Positions 35,522 through 45,900 of a stretch of DNA of 64,000 nt are shown here, piece by piece. A program made the translations under genes and the position numbers. The DNA is taken from contig JBGZEX010000076.1 of the NCBI GenBank assembly GCA_041846495.1, forward strand, positions 1-64,000, written 5' to 3'. The notes below the pieces were generated by a model. The model searched no databases and was not told the DNA's origin. It saw only the letters and a program-made list of their open reading frames with translations. Source of the stretch: JBGZEX01 sp041846495. Lineage in GTDB: Bacteria; Bacteroidota; Bacteroidia; Bacteroidales; Marinifilaceae. How positions within the stretch are numbered: position 1 is the stretch's first letter; each line of letters begins with the position of its first letter.

Positions 35522-37504
35522 ATGATAGATCCCAATACGATACGGCGGATTTTCGATACGGCGGATATTTACGAAGTCGTTTCCGATTTTGTACGTTTGA
35601 AGAAACGTGGGGTGAATTATGTGGGATGTTGTCCTTTTCACGATGAAAAAACGGCTTCCTTCACGGTTTCTCCATCCAAGGGTATTTATAAATGTTTCGG
35701 TTGCGGCAAGGGCGGCAATGTGGTGAACTTCGTGATGGAGCACGAGCAGTTTACCTATGTGGAAGCTTTGAAATATCTCGGGGCGAAATACCATATACCC
35801 ATAGAAGAGAAGGAGTTGTCCGAGGAAGAGCGCAGGGAGAAGAGCGAGCGGGAGAGTATGTTGATAGTAACCTCTTATGCCCGGGATTATTTTGTCCGGA
35901 ATTTATGGGATACCGATGAAGGACGTTCCGTCGGGCTCGGTTATTTCCGCAGTCGCGGATTGAGCGATGAAATGATAAAGCGGTTCGAACTCGGCTATTC
36001 TCCCCGGAAGCGGAATGCGCTTGCGGTCGATGCAACGGCCGACGGTTATAAAAGGGATTTCCTTATTAAGACGGGGCTTGTCATTGCCTCGGAGCGGGGG
36101 GATTTCGACAGGTTTCACGAAAGGGTCATTTTCCCGATTCGGGATATGGGAGGAAAGGTAATCGCTTTCGGCGGTCGGATAATGACTTCCGAAAAAACCG
36201 CAAAATATTTGAATTCTCCCGAATCGGAAATTTACCATAAAAGCAATACCTTATACGGGATATATTTTGCAAGACAGCAGATAATGCGTGCCGACAGATG
36301 TTATTTGGTGGAAGGTTATCTCGATGTCATCTCCTTTCATCAATTGGGAATCTCCAATACGGTGGCTTCTTCGGGAACCTCTCTTACGGTGGAACAGATA
36401 CGGACGGTGCGGAGATTGACTCCGAATATAACCATTATTTACGACGGAGATAAGGCCGGGATACGGGCTTCCTTGCGGGGAATCGACATGTTGTTGTCCG
36501 AAGGAATGAACGTCCGGGTATTGGCTCTTCCGGAAGGGGAAGATCCGGATTCGTTTGCACGGGCCCGCGATATCGGAGAGGTGGAGGCCTATATTTCGGA
36601 AAACGAGGCGGATTTTATCGTATTTATGGCACGTTTTCTCGTCGAGACGGCCGGAGACGATCCGGTAAAACGGGCGGGTGCGATAAAGGAGATTGTGGAT
36701 TCCATTTCCCGTATTCCGGACGGAATCGTCCGTACGGTTTATATTCGAGAGGCTGCAACCGTTTTGAATATGGGGGAGAAGATATTGTTTTCCGAGGTAA
36801 ACCGCAATATCCGGCAAAGGCTCGGGGATAAACGTTCCGGGCAGAATTTCCGGAAGGAGTCCTATTCTGCGGATAAAGGCGGTTATTTCGATTCGACGGC
36901 TGCCGTTCAGCCGGGACCGAACCTGTCCGGAATACAGGATACGTCCGGGAGTTCGAATTCTGCCTCTTATTGCGAGACGGAAGAACGCATGCTTATAAGA
37001 TTTCTTTTGCTGTACGGGGATAAGTGTACGCATCCGGACGAAGAGGAGAATGTCGGGAATTATATTATCCGGGAATTGGATGCCGACGAACTCGAACTTT
37101 TTTCTCCTCCCCTTAGGAAAATCGTCGACGAATACCGGGCTCATGCGGGAGAGGCGGATTTCTCTCCTTCCGCTTATTTTATAAAGAGCGAAGACAATGC
37201 TATAAGCCGGATCGTAGCCGATATTCTTTCCGAGCCTTACGAACTCAGTGCCATATGGAAGACTTCCGGCGGGGAAGAGTCCGAAAGAGGGGAAACCGGA
37301 ATAGGCGAGTTTTTGCCCAAGGTTATCAACCTGTACAAACTGAGAAGATTGGAGCTTATGATCAAGGAAACCGATAGGGATATTCTCAAGGCTCAAAATG
37401 AAGGGAACGAAGAGGTTCTTATGGATAGGGTGAGGCGTAAAACCCTGCTTTCGCGGATGCGACGGGCTATAAACGAAAGCATAGGGTATAACGGAATCGG
37501 TTAG
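35522..37504 (+). CDS. dnaG: DNA primase
   Basis: Makes RNA primers for DNA replication. The 660-residue protein has an N-terminal CHC2 zinc finger (Cys37, His40, Cys58, Cys61), the catalytic core with the DxD-containing TOPRIM region (LVEGYLDVISFHQ ... IIYDGDKAG), and a C-terminal helicase-binding part. The start is fixed by the conserved opening MIDPNTIRRIFDTADIYEV. It converges with the ABC-2 permease gene, with only 7 bases between the two stops. Confidence 0.96.
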   Translation: MIDPNTIRRIFDTADIYEVVSDFVRLKKRGVNYVGCCPFHDEKTASFTVSPSKGIYKCFGCGKGGNVVNFVMEHEQFTYVEALKYLGAKYHIPIEEKELSEEERREKSERESMLIVTSYARDYFVRNLWDTDEGRSVGLGYFRSRGLSDEMIKRFELGYSPRKRNALAVDATADGYKRDFLIKTGLVIASERGDFDRFHERVIFPIRDMGGKVIAFGGRIMTSEKTAKYLNSPESEIYHKSNTLYGIYFARQQIMRADRCYLVEGYLDVISFHQLGISNTVASSGTSLTVEQIRTVRRLTPNITIIYDGDKAGIRASLRGIDMLLSEGMNVRVLALPEGEDPDSFARARDIGEVEAYISENEADFIVFMARFLVETAGDDPVKRAGAIKEIVDSISRIPDGIVRTVYIREAATVLNMGEKILFSEVNRNIRQRLGDKRSGQNFRKESYSADKGGYFDSTAAVQPGPNLSGIQDTSGSSNSASYCETEERMLIRFLLLYGDKCTHPDEEENVGNYIIRELDADELELFSPPLRKIVDEYRAHAGEADFSPSAYFIKSEDNAISRIVADILSEPYELSAIWKTSGGEESERGETGIGEFLPKVINLYKLRRLELMIKETDRDILKAQNEGNEEVLMDRVRRKTLLSRMRRAINESIGYNGIG

Positions 37505-37511
37505 AGACGGG

Positions 37512-38216
37512 TCAGCGGAGGAATTTTTCGCGGTTTCGTGCAGAGTTTATACCGGTTACGAGCATAACGAGGGATGCCGCTATCAGGATAAGGCGGTTTT
37601 GAATCATGATTTTTTCGAAAATATCCGGGCGTTTGTTCATGGGTATGTCGTAAGGATTGAAAAGTATATTCCATTTGCTTGCTTCGAGAGACGGATTGAG
37701 AATAAAAACGAGGAGTCCGACGGCAATAAAAATTACGGCGGCTCCGTTTCCGTTTTTGACATATGTCGACAGCATAAAACAAAGGGAGGATGTAAATAAA
37801 CAGACGACCGTTACGTGGAATGTCATCGTCATTACGGAAAAGTCTACGAGCAGAAGGGCGGTAATTCCGGCGAGGATGACAACGAATCCGAAGCAAATGG
37901 CCAAATTCATGATAATTCGACTGAGCCATATTTTATAGCGATAGTCGGGAAGTCCGAATATGAGTTCGAGAATTTTGGCCTCGCTGTCGTTTTGTATCCC
38001 GAAACAGGACGGATAAAAAGCCATGAGAACGGAAGGCAACAGGAGGAGGTTGTAGGCAGTGGCTTCGGTTATCTCGAAATCCGAAAAAATTACGATTAAA
38101 ACGGATGCGATAAAACTTCCCAAGGCACTGATGAGGAAATATACGAATTTGTTTGCGAATACGATTTTCGTATTATAGCATGCCGAGCGATAGATATTAT
38201 ATAATGAAGTCTTCAT
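37512..38216 (-). CDS. ABC-2-type permease, last gene of the RND-ABC operon
   Basis: A 234-residue inner-membrane protein with about six hydrophobic helices (for example FVYFLISALGSFIASVLIVIF and VVCLFTSSLCFMLSTYV). The motif SEAKILELIFGLPDYRYKIW, between two helices, is typical of ABC-2 permeases of the NosY/GldF kind. It begins 12 bases after the stop of the RND-ABC fusion gene. It is the natural membrane partner for the ATPase domain at the end of that fusion protein, although the ATPase encoded first in the operon is an alternative. I see no signal for a separate promoter. Confidence 0.75.
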   Translation of the reverse strand: MKTSLYNIYRSACYNTKIVFANKFVYFLISALGSFIASVLIVIFSDFEITEATAYNLLLLPSVLMAFYPSCFGIQNDSEAKILELIFGLPDYRYKIWLSRIIMNLAICFGFVVILAGITALLLVDFSVMTMTFHVTVVCLFTSSLCFMLSTYVKNGNGAAVIFIAVGLLVFILNPSLEASKWNILFNPYDIPMNKRPDIFEKIMIQNRLILIAASLVMLVTGINSARNREKFLR

Positions 38217-38228
38217 GGGAAAACGGGT

Positions 38229-41200
38229 TTAGGCGGTGATGAGTTCTTCCTTATTCGAGAGTTTGATGTTTCGGATCAGCCATAAATAGGCGTCTTCCAA
38301 CAATGGAGTCGCCTTCCGGGCATAGGGGACGGGAGGGGTTTCCGAAAGGCATCTTACCCGTACGTTTTCTCCGTCTCTGATGTGGTGTACGATTAAAAGC
38401 TCTTTGGAGAGTTTATCGAATTCTCCGGCAGGAATATCGAACACCCAACTTACGCCTTCGGCGATTTTAACCATATCCGAAGGAGTTCCGTTATATTTCA
38501 CCCGGCCTTTGTCGATTACCGCTACCTTGTTACAGGAGCTTGCGATGTCCTCTATGATATGGGTGGAGAAAATGACGATGCGGTTTTTTGAAAGTTCCAC
38601 TAAAAGGTTGCGGAATCGTATGCGTTCCCGGGGATCGAGTCCTGCCGTAGGTTCGTCCACCACCAATATGCGGGGAAGATGGAGAAGGGTGAGAGCTATG
38701 CCTATTCTTTGTTTCATTCCTCCCGACAGGCCGGCGATTCTATCCTTTCGTCTTTCATGCATATGTACGGCTTTCAGGACGTACTCGATACGTTTTTTCC
38801 GGGTATCCGGGTCTTTTATCCCTTTGACGATGGCTTGATAATCTAAAAAATCTTCGACTTTGAGCATTTCGTACATGCCGAACTCTTGAGGGAGATATCC
38901 GATAAGCCCCTGGAGTTCTTCCCGTTTCTTCCGGGTGTCTATACCGTTGATGAAGATGCTGCCGTAGCTTTGTTCGAGAATTCCGCATATAATGCGCATG
39001 AGCGTGGTTTTCCCGGCACCGTTCGGTCCCAAAAGCCCGAACATCCCCGTCTCCATATCGAGGGAAACCGAACGCAAGGCTTTGAAAGGCCGGGGAGAAC
39101 CGGCGATAAAGGGTATTTTTCGGGCTAAGGCGTAGAGATGTTTCCGGACACCTTTGAGTTCGGCATCTCCTTCCTTTTCGATTTTGCGGGAAATGGAATC
39201 CGTTAATACGAGGGAATACCATATGGCTCCTAAAAATACGGATAGTCCGGGAGTATCGAATTTTTTTGCCGCCCACAATACGGTAAATAAAGGGAGCGTA
39301 TAGACAACCGTATCGTATAAGATTTTAAGAATTTTCGTCGAATGCATACATTTTCGGGATTCGGCTTTTTTTACCGTCAGTTCCAGAATTTTCCGTGTGA
39401 ATACGTAAGAAACGGCGGCTGTCGTTGTAGCCCAGAATGCCGAGGTCTGATAGAAGTAGGAGAAATAAATCAGGAAAACGTTTATGGGTATCATTCGCAA
39501 GAGCGGTTGTAAAATGGAGTCTCCTGCATAAGTCTTTTTGTTGGCGGCCTTCCATTCCCGAACGAATTTCGAGGGATTGCCGTATATTTTTACCAGATTC
39601 CGGATTTCTATGCGTATCTCTTTGTCGGCGGGAATAATGTCGGCTCGACTATGTCGAAGGCTTCTTTCGACCGCTAAACAGGCGGCAGGAACGAATATTA
39701 CGGCTATCAGACTGAGGAGGGCGGCCCATAGGGAGGAATGGATGAATATCCACGAGGGGACGATGATGCAGCAACAGAGGAAGAACTGCAGGATTTTCGT
39801 TTTTGTATTTTGGGCTTTTATACGTTTCAAACTGTTTTCAAAACCGGAGTATAATGTGGGAATTACGATGAGGGTAAGCATCGTGCTGGATGCCAGTCCT
39901 CCGATTACGGTTATGGCGAAGGGAGAGCCGAGGGCGGAGATGAAATTCCCCTTTCCCATTGCCAGGGGAAGCATGCCGACTACGGTAGTTGTCGCCGTAA
40001 TAAGGATGGGACGGACGCGAACGGATCCGGCCGTAAGCAGGGCCCGGTTTCTTCCGTATCCTCTTTTCCTCAATACGGAAGTATAATCCAGAAGAATAAT
40101 GCTGTTGTTTACTACGATTCCGATCAGTATGACAAAACCCACCAATACGTTGGAATTTGTAAGCGTATTTCCGGTGAGGAGGAGAGCGATGAAAGAACCG
40201 ATACCTGCAAGTGGAATGGAGAACATCAACACTATGGGAGCGGTAAAAGATTCGAATACCGATGCCAATATCATATATATGATAAGGGCGGATAAAAGAA
40301 TGAGGAAGTTGAAATTCCGGCTTTCCTCGGAATCGTGTACGATGCTTACGCCTATGTCCGGACTGCTTCCGGATTGGGCGATCATATCCTCCACATCCTC
40401 CCGGGCAGCGTCCAAAAGGGATTGGGATTCGGCAATATCGGGAATGAAGGAATAGGTTATTTTGATTTCTTCGTTCCGGTTCATCCGGTTGATTTCTCCT
40501 TTCCCGTATGTGAGGTTGAATTTGGAGATGTCCGTAAGGGGAATAAGGGCTTGGGAGGCATTTTTCACCTTTAGATTTTTGAGGTCGTTCAGATTCCTTT
40601 CTTCCGTACTTTTTTCTTCTCCGGGAACTGTATATTCGTCCGTTTTGATTTCGATATCGTAATCTTCGTTTCCTTTCCTGTATTTTACGGCTATCCGGTT
40701 TTCCGCATTCAAATCCCTTAGGGCGGATACGATATGGGTAGACCGGATATCGTTCATCCCCATCATATAAGCATCCGGAAATAATCTGAGCTCGGGTTCT
40801 CCGCCCGAAACGCTTATATTGGCCGAGGATATGTTATCCATATCCTCGAGCTGTATCTTGAATTTTTCGGCGAGATTCCGCATTTTTTCGAAATTCTGAC
40901 CTTTGATAACGATTTCTTCTTTCATATTCCCCATACCCATACTTCTTGCAAGGGCGGAGTTCCCTTCGTTCGAACTTCCGCTTCCGCTTCCTCCCCGGAA
41001 ATTTACGGATGTGGATAAGGGGTCCGTACCTATGTCGGCGATATGGAGTCCTCTGGACTTTTCGAGGGCCGTCGCTTTTACGGCATTTATATCCCGGCGA
41101 CCGATTTTTTCGAATTCTTTTTTGAGTTTTACGTTTATGATCGCATCTTCGGCATATATCGTGGCATTTATCGATTCTATTTCCGGAATCTCTTTCAGAA

Positions 41201-42926
41201 GATTTTCGTATTTTCTGACGGTTTCATCGCTTTTTTTCAATACGTTTCCTTTGGCAAAGGTGATGTAAAGAGAGAATTCCTCCGTTTCGGCTTGTTTCAT
41301 CCTGTCTCTGTTCAGGGAGAAACACATAAAGAAGCTGAGAATGAAAATCAGGACGGAGGCCGCGACTACTGTTGCCGGACGTCTCATAAAAGCTTTCAGT
41401 ATGCATATATATCGTTTGAAATACGTATTTTCGGAATTCGATTTTCGGAATTCGACCTTTTCCGGCATGAGTTGGTATATTGCCATAGGGATGAGCATAA
41501 GAGCTACCGCAAGGGATAGGGCAAGGGTGGATATCACGGATACGCCTACGTTTTTCCCGATAATTCTGACGATGAAATTGTCGGTGAACAGGAAGGGGAC
41601 GAATACGGTTACGGTGGTCAGGGTACCCGTGAATACGGATCTGTACACCTCTTTGACTCCTTCTGCGGCAGCCGTTTCCCTGTCCGCACCCCGGCTTCTC
41701 AGCCGGAATATGTTTTCCATGACGACTACGGAATTGTCCAACAGCATACCTACGGCTAATGCGATTCCTGTCAATGTGAGGGTATTTATGCTTATGCCTG
41801 CGAGGAAGAAGAAGTAGAAAGCGGAGAGTACCGAAATGGGAATGGCAAAGGCAATAATACTGACGGTCTTAATCTCTCTTAAGAAAAAATATAATATGAG
41901 AATGGCTAAAAATCCTCCGGTAATACATAGGCGGATGATGGAATCTATGCTTTCCGTTATTTCTTCCGCCGCATTGGCTTCGATTATACAGGAAACACCT
42001 TTCGAGGCCATATCTTTTTCCATGGACTTCAATTCCTTTTTTACCTTTTCCGAGAGAGCAATGAGATTGGCCGAAGGAGATTTCGAGAGGATGAGGCTTA
42101 CGGTTTCTTTTCCGTTTTTCCGGAAATAGGAATCTTCTTCCTTATAGCCGAAAGAAATATCGGCTATGTCTTTGAGAAAAACGGGTCCCGGAGCTACGAT
42201 GATTTCGCCTATATCCTCCGGTTTCGTGTATTCGGATCTCAGTTTTACGGATATTCTCTTACCGCATTCGTATATGTTTCCGACAAAACTGCCGGCAACT
42301 GAATTTTTTTGAATAAGAGCGGCTATATCTTCCGGTTTGAGGTTGAGGGCGGCGGATTTGGCGGAGTTCATTCTGATCTCCATCGTTTTCTGTTGTCCTC
42401 CGCTTATGCGTACTTCCGAGACTCCGTCTATATTCCGGAGGGAAGGAAGAAATTCTTTTTCCGTGATATTCCGGATATAGTTTACCTCTTCGTCACCTAT
42501 TATGCTCAGACTCATAAAATTGGAGTTGGCCAATCCGGAAGGGGATTTCACGACCTGTATGCGGAATTCCGAAGGGAGGGAGGCCGACAGTTTTTTGATG
42601 TTCTCTTCCAATTCGATATAAGTCATTTTGAGGTTGACGTTTTTCTCGAATTTTACGACGAAATCCGCTCCTCTCGACGAAATCCGGGTATTTATTTCCT
42701 CCACTCCTTTGAGCCGGCTGATCGTGCCTTCTACGGGTATGGCGGCGTAGTTCCGGATATAAATCGGGTCGTATTCCGACGGAGTATTGACGATTACGCC
42801 CATGACGGGGAATTCGGCATCGGGATAGAGGGCTACGGGAAGTCGGGAATAGGAGAAATATCCCATAGCCGTGATCCCGATAAAGAGCATCGAAACGAGA
42901 AGTTTTCTTTTGATAATCGATCTCAT
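38229..42926 (-). CDS. RND efflux pump fused to a membrane module and an ABC ATPase
   Basis: A 1565-residue protein in one uninterrupted frame. Residues 1-1030 form a full RND pump with a TM4 motif LLDNSVVVMEN (Asp397, Asn398) and a TM10 motif VVNNSIILLD (Asn940). Two extra helices (about 1040-1085) follow. An ABC-like opening strand, IEIRNLVKIYG (1106-1116), is then followed not by Walker A but by about 165 residues with four hydrophobic helices. The ABC domain resumes at FKALRSVSLDME (about 1281), with Walker A GPNGAGKTT (1300-1308), YLPQEFG, LSGGMKQR, VDEPTAGLDP and H-loop STHIIED. The start at 42926 lies 4 bases after the upstream RND stop; the frame reaches 42977 but the shorter start gives a normal RND beginning. 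Export substrate unknown. Confidence 0.9.
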   Translation of the reverse strand: MRSIIKRKLLVSMLFIGITAMGYFSYSRLPVALYPDAEFPVMGVIVNTPSEYDPIYIRNYAAIPVEGTISRLKGVEEINTRISSRGADFVVKFEKNVNLKMTYIELEENIKKLSASLPSEFRIQVVKSPSGLANSNFMSLSIIGDEEVNYIRNITEKEFLPSLRNIDGVSEVRISGGQQKTMEIRMNSAKSAALNLKPEDIAALIQKNSVAGSFVGNIYECGKRISVKLRSEYTKPEDIGEIIVAPGPVFLKDIADISFGYKEEDSYFRKNGKETVSLILSKSPSANLIALSEKVKKELKSMEKDMASKGVSCIIEANAAEEITESIDSIIRLCITGGFLAILILYFFLREIKTVSIIAFAIPISVLSAFYFFFLAGISINTLTLTGIALAVGMLLDNSVVVMENIFRLRSRGADRETAAAEGVKEVYRSVFTGTLTTVTVFVPFLFTDNFIVRIIGKNVGVSVISTLALSLAVALMLIPMAIYQLMPEKVEFRKSNSENTYFKRYICILKAFMRRPATVVAASVLIFILSFFMCFSLNRDRMKQAETEEFSLYITFAKGNVLKKSDETVRKYENLLKEIPEIESINATIYAEDAIINVKLKKEFEKIGRRDINAVKATALEKSRGLHIADIGTDPLSTSVNFRGGSGSGSSNEGNSALARSMGMGNMKEEIVIKGQNFEKMRNLAEKFKIQLEDMDNISSANISVSGGEPELRLFPDAYMMGMNDIRSTHIVSALRDLNAENRIAVKYRKGNEDYDIEIKTDEYTVPGEEKSTEERNLNDLKNLKVKNASQALIPLTDISKFNLTYGKGEINRMNRNEEIKITYSFIPDIAESQSLLDAAREDVEDMIAQSGSSPDIGVSIVHDSEESRNFNFLILLSALIIYMILASVFESFTAPIVLMFSIPLAGIGSFIALLLTGNTLTNSNVLVGFVILIGIVVNNSIILLDYTSVLRKRGYGRNRALLTAGSVRVRPILITATTTVVGMLPLAMGKGNFISALGSPFAITVIGGLASSTMLTLIVIPTLYSGFENSLKRIKAQNTKTKILQFFLCCCIIVPSWIFIHSSLWAALLSLIAVIFVPAACLAVERSLRHSRADIIPADKEIRIEIRNLVKIYGNPSKFVREWKAANKKTYAGDSILQPLLRMIPINVFLIYFSYFYQTSAFWATTTAAVSYVFTRKILELTVKKAESRKCMHSTKILKILYDTVVYTLPLFTVLWAAKKFDTPGLSVFLGAIWYSLVLTDSISRKIEKEGDAELKGVRKHLYALARKIPFIAGSPRPFKALRSVSLDMETGMFGLLGPNGAGKTTLMRIICGILEQSYGSIFINGIDTRKKREELQGLIGYLPQEFGMYEMLKVEDFLDYQAIVKGIKDPDTRKKRIEYVLKAVHMHERRKDRIAGLSGGMKQRIGIALTLLHLPRILVVDEPTAGLDPRERIRFRNLLVELSKNRIVIFSTHIIEDIASSCNKVAVIDKGRVKYNGTPSDMVKIAEGVSWVFDIPAGEFDKLSKELLIVHHIRDGENVRVRCLSETPPVPYARKATPLLEDAYLWLIRNIKLSNKEELITA

Positions 42927-42930
42927 ATCC

Positions 42931-45900
42931 TTATATTTTATCGGGAGTTTCCCGATGTCTCTCGGGCTCGAATACACAGTAAAGGGCGGGGATGACGACG
43001 AGCGTCAATAAGGTAGCGGAAATCAGCCCTCCGATAACGGCTATGGCCATAGACGAACGGAGGGCGGCTCCTTCTCCTGCACTTATACACATGGGTAGAA
43101 GCGCCATAACCGTGGTTGCCGTAGTCATCAATATGGGACGTATCCGCCTTTGAGCGGCCCGGATGACGGCTTCTTCGACGGATGCGGCTCCGGATTTTTC
43201 TTTATTGATGGCATCTACTAATAGAATGGCATTGTTTACCGCTATGCCGGTCAGCATGATGATGCCGATGAAAGCCATGATATTCAGGTTGTAGCCGAAA
43301 ATCATAAAGGCCGCTACGGTACCGGCGCCGGCCAGCGGAATACTCAACATAATCGTAAAAGGATGGCGGAGCGACTCGAATTGGGCGGCCATCACCATAT
43401 ATACGAATACGAGAGAGAGGATGAGGGCGAAATTCAATCCTTTGAAGGCCTCGGCTCTTTTGGCTTCTTCTCCCGTAATTGCGGCCGTATATTTGGGCGG
43501 GAATTCCATATCCCCGATAACATCCTTGATTGCAGCGCTTACCTTGCCGAGAGAAGCGGATTCCGATAATAAGGCCGTCACTTTTCCGGTACGGATATTG
43601 TTCGAACGGAATATGGAGCGGGGGGAGGTCGTCATCCTTATTTCGGCTATGTCTTCCAAGCGGAATACGTTGTTCCCGCTTAGGATTTCCATATTTTTCA
43701 ATTCGTTTATGTCTTTTTTGGGAAGACTTATATTGATGTCGGACGGACGTCCTCCGGCATTGTATTTTCCTGCATCCTTACCGTTGAGTTCGTCGCGTAT
43801 CTGAGAAATTACGGCTTCCGTACCCACATTCGATGCGCCGCTTCTGAGCCGGTCGATTTTTATATCGACCTGGGGAGAACCGGCTTCCATGGATGTTTTA
43901 ATATCGTAAATTCCTTCGACGGAAGCCATTCTGTATTTGATTTCCCGGCAGAGTTTTTCGATAATCTCGTGCTCCTCCCCTTTTACTTCTACCGCTACGG
44001 GAGCTTCGTCCGTTCCGATTACGGATTGGATGCCGGCACCTTCTTTGCGGAATGAGATTTCCGCATGGGAGTTTTCGGCGAATACGGAGCCGAGGATTTC
44101 CATAAGCCCGGAATTCCCGAGCTTGCTTCCTTTTTTCAACTTGATTTTCAGGGAGGCTTTATTTTCTCCCGATTCGCGAAATATGCCGTTTGCAGCTTCC
44201 TCTCCGTCATTTCCGCAATGGGAGAAAATCCATTCGATTTCTTCTCCCCCTTTTTCGCGGATTATTTCCAAAACCGCACTTACCGCATTATCCGTTGCGA
44301 TGACGGTTTTCCCCTCTTCCATACGGATATCCGCAACGAGTCCGGAAGATTCGTCCGAGGGCATGAATTCCGTGCCTATGAAAGGCAGGCAGATGGCGGC
44401 CACCGATACGACGATTGCTGCTATCCCGATGATGCGCCAAGGTTTTTTCAATAAATTTCGAAGAATTTCGCCGTAATGCGAAAATTTTAAAGAATCTCGA
44501 TTTTTTCTTTTTTTCAGGAATGTTGCGGTTAGTGCAGGAATAAGAAAAAGTGCAACGAATAGGGAGGAAACGAGGGAGAAGGTAACCGTCCATGCTTGTT
44601 CTTTGAATAGCTCTCCTGCCGCACCTTCGATATATACGATGGGCAAAAAGACGGCGATGGTCGTGAGTGTGGAGGAGACGATGGGGGCACATACTTCCGC
44701 CGCTCCGTTTACGGAAGCCTCCGCCGCCGTTTCTCCCGTTTCGAATCTGCGGAAAATATTCTCCATGACGACGATGGCGTTGTCTACCAGCATTCCGGCT
44801 CCCAAAGCGAGGCCGCCCAAGCTCATGATATTTAGACTCAGGCCGTTGAAGTACATGAGGTTGAATGTAGCGATAACGGATACCGGAATGGCAATGCTTA
44901 CCGCGAGGGTATTCGTCCATCTCTTCAGAAATATGTAGATGACGAAAACGGCAAGCAATATCCCGATGAGAGCGGAACGCTTGACTTCGCCTACGGCGGC
45001 ATCTATGAAAACGCCTTCGTCTTCGATAATAGTGAAACGATAGTTCGGCATGGTGGCGGAAAACCTTTCGAGCATTTCTTTCACATTCCGGCTTGCCGTT
45101 ACGGTATTATAACCGCTTTCTTTGTAAATCGACATGGATATGCACCTCCGGCCCGAGATGCGGGTTATGTTTCCGGGTTCGGTATTGGTCTCCGTAACCT
45201 TGGCTACGTCTTTCACGTATACGGGGCTTTTTACCGGGGTCTTATCCTCCGAACCGGGTGGAATCTTATTTATGAAACCGACGATAATATCGGATATGTC
45301 GTCTATTTTACGGATAGGGCTTACTCCCTTTATGATATATCTGATTTGCTTTTCTACGATATTTCCTCCCGAAATGTTCCGTCCCGAGGAAGCGATGGCG
45401 GAAGCGATATCTCCGGTCGTAACCCCGTAAGCTTTCATAAGATAGGGGTCGGCTGCAACCTCTATGCGGGAATACTCCTGGCCGTTGAGCCGGACATCGG
45501 CTATCCCTTCTATACGGATGAGCTCGTTTTTTATGAAATCTTCCACTCCTTGGCGTAAAAGATTCATATCCGGGATTTCGTCGTTGACGACGGCTATTTT
45601 CAGAATGGGAGATGCATTGAGGTCGTATTTCGAAACCTCTACCGAAGTTATGCCTTCCTGACGGGAGATTGGGGAAACTACCCGTTGGAGGTCTAAAAAC
45701 GCCTCGTCCATATCGGTTTTCCAATGATATTCTATTTTTGTGGAGGATATGCCGACGGAGGTCCGGCTTTCGATATTTTTCACTCCGTCGAGTCTTCCGG
45801 CAAGGGATTCTACGGTTTCCACATAATTGCGTTCGATTTCTTCGGGCGGTTGTCCGTCCGCATAAAGGGAAATGAACAGGGCGGGCGATTTTATATCCGG

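Noticed and set aside
38229..42926. The RND-ABC fusion as an assembly artefact
   Set aside because: The frame is uninterrupted, the linker includes sensible membrane helices, and base use does not change at the join. Read-level proof is still lacking, so it is kept as a finding.
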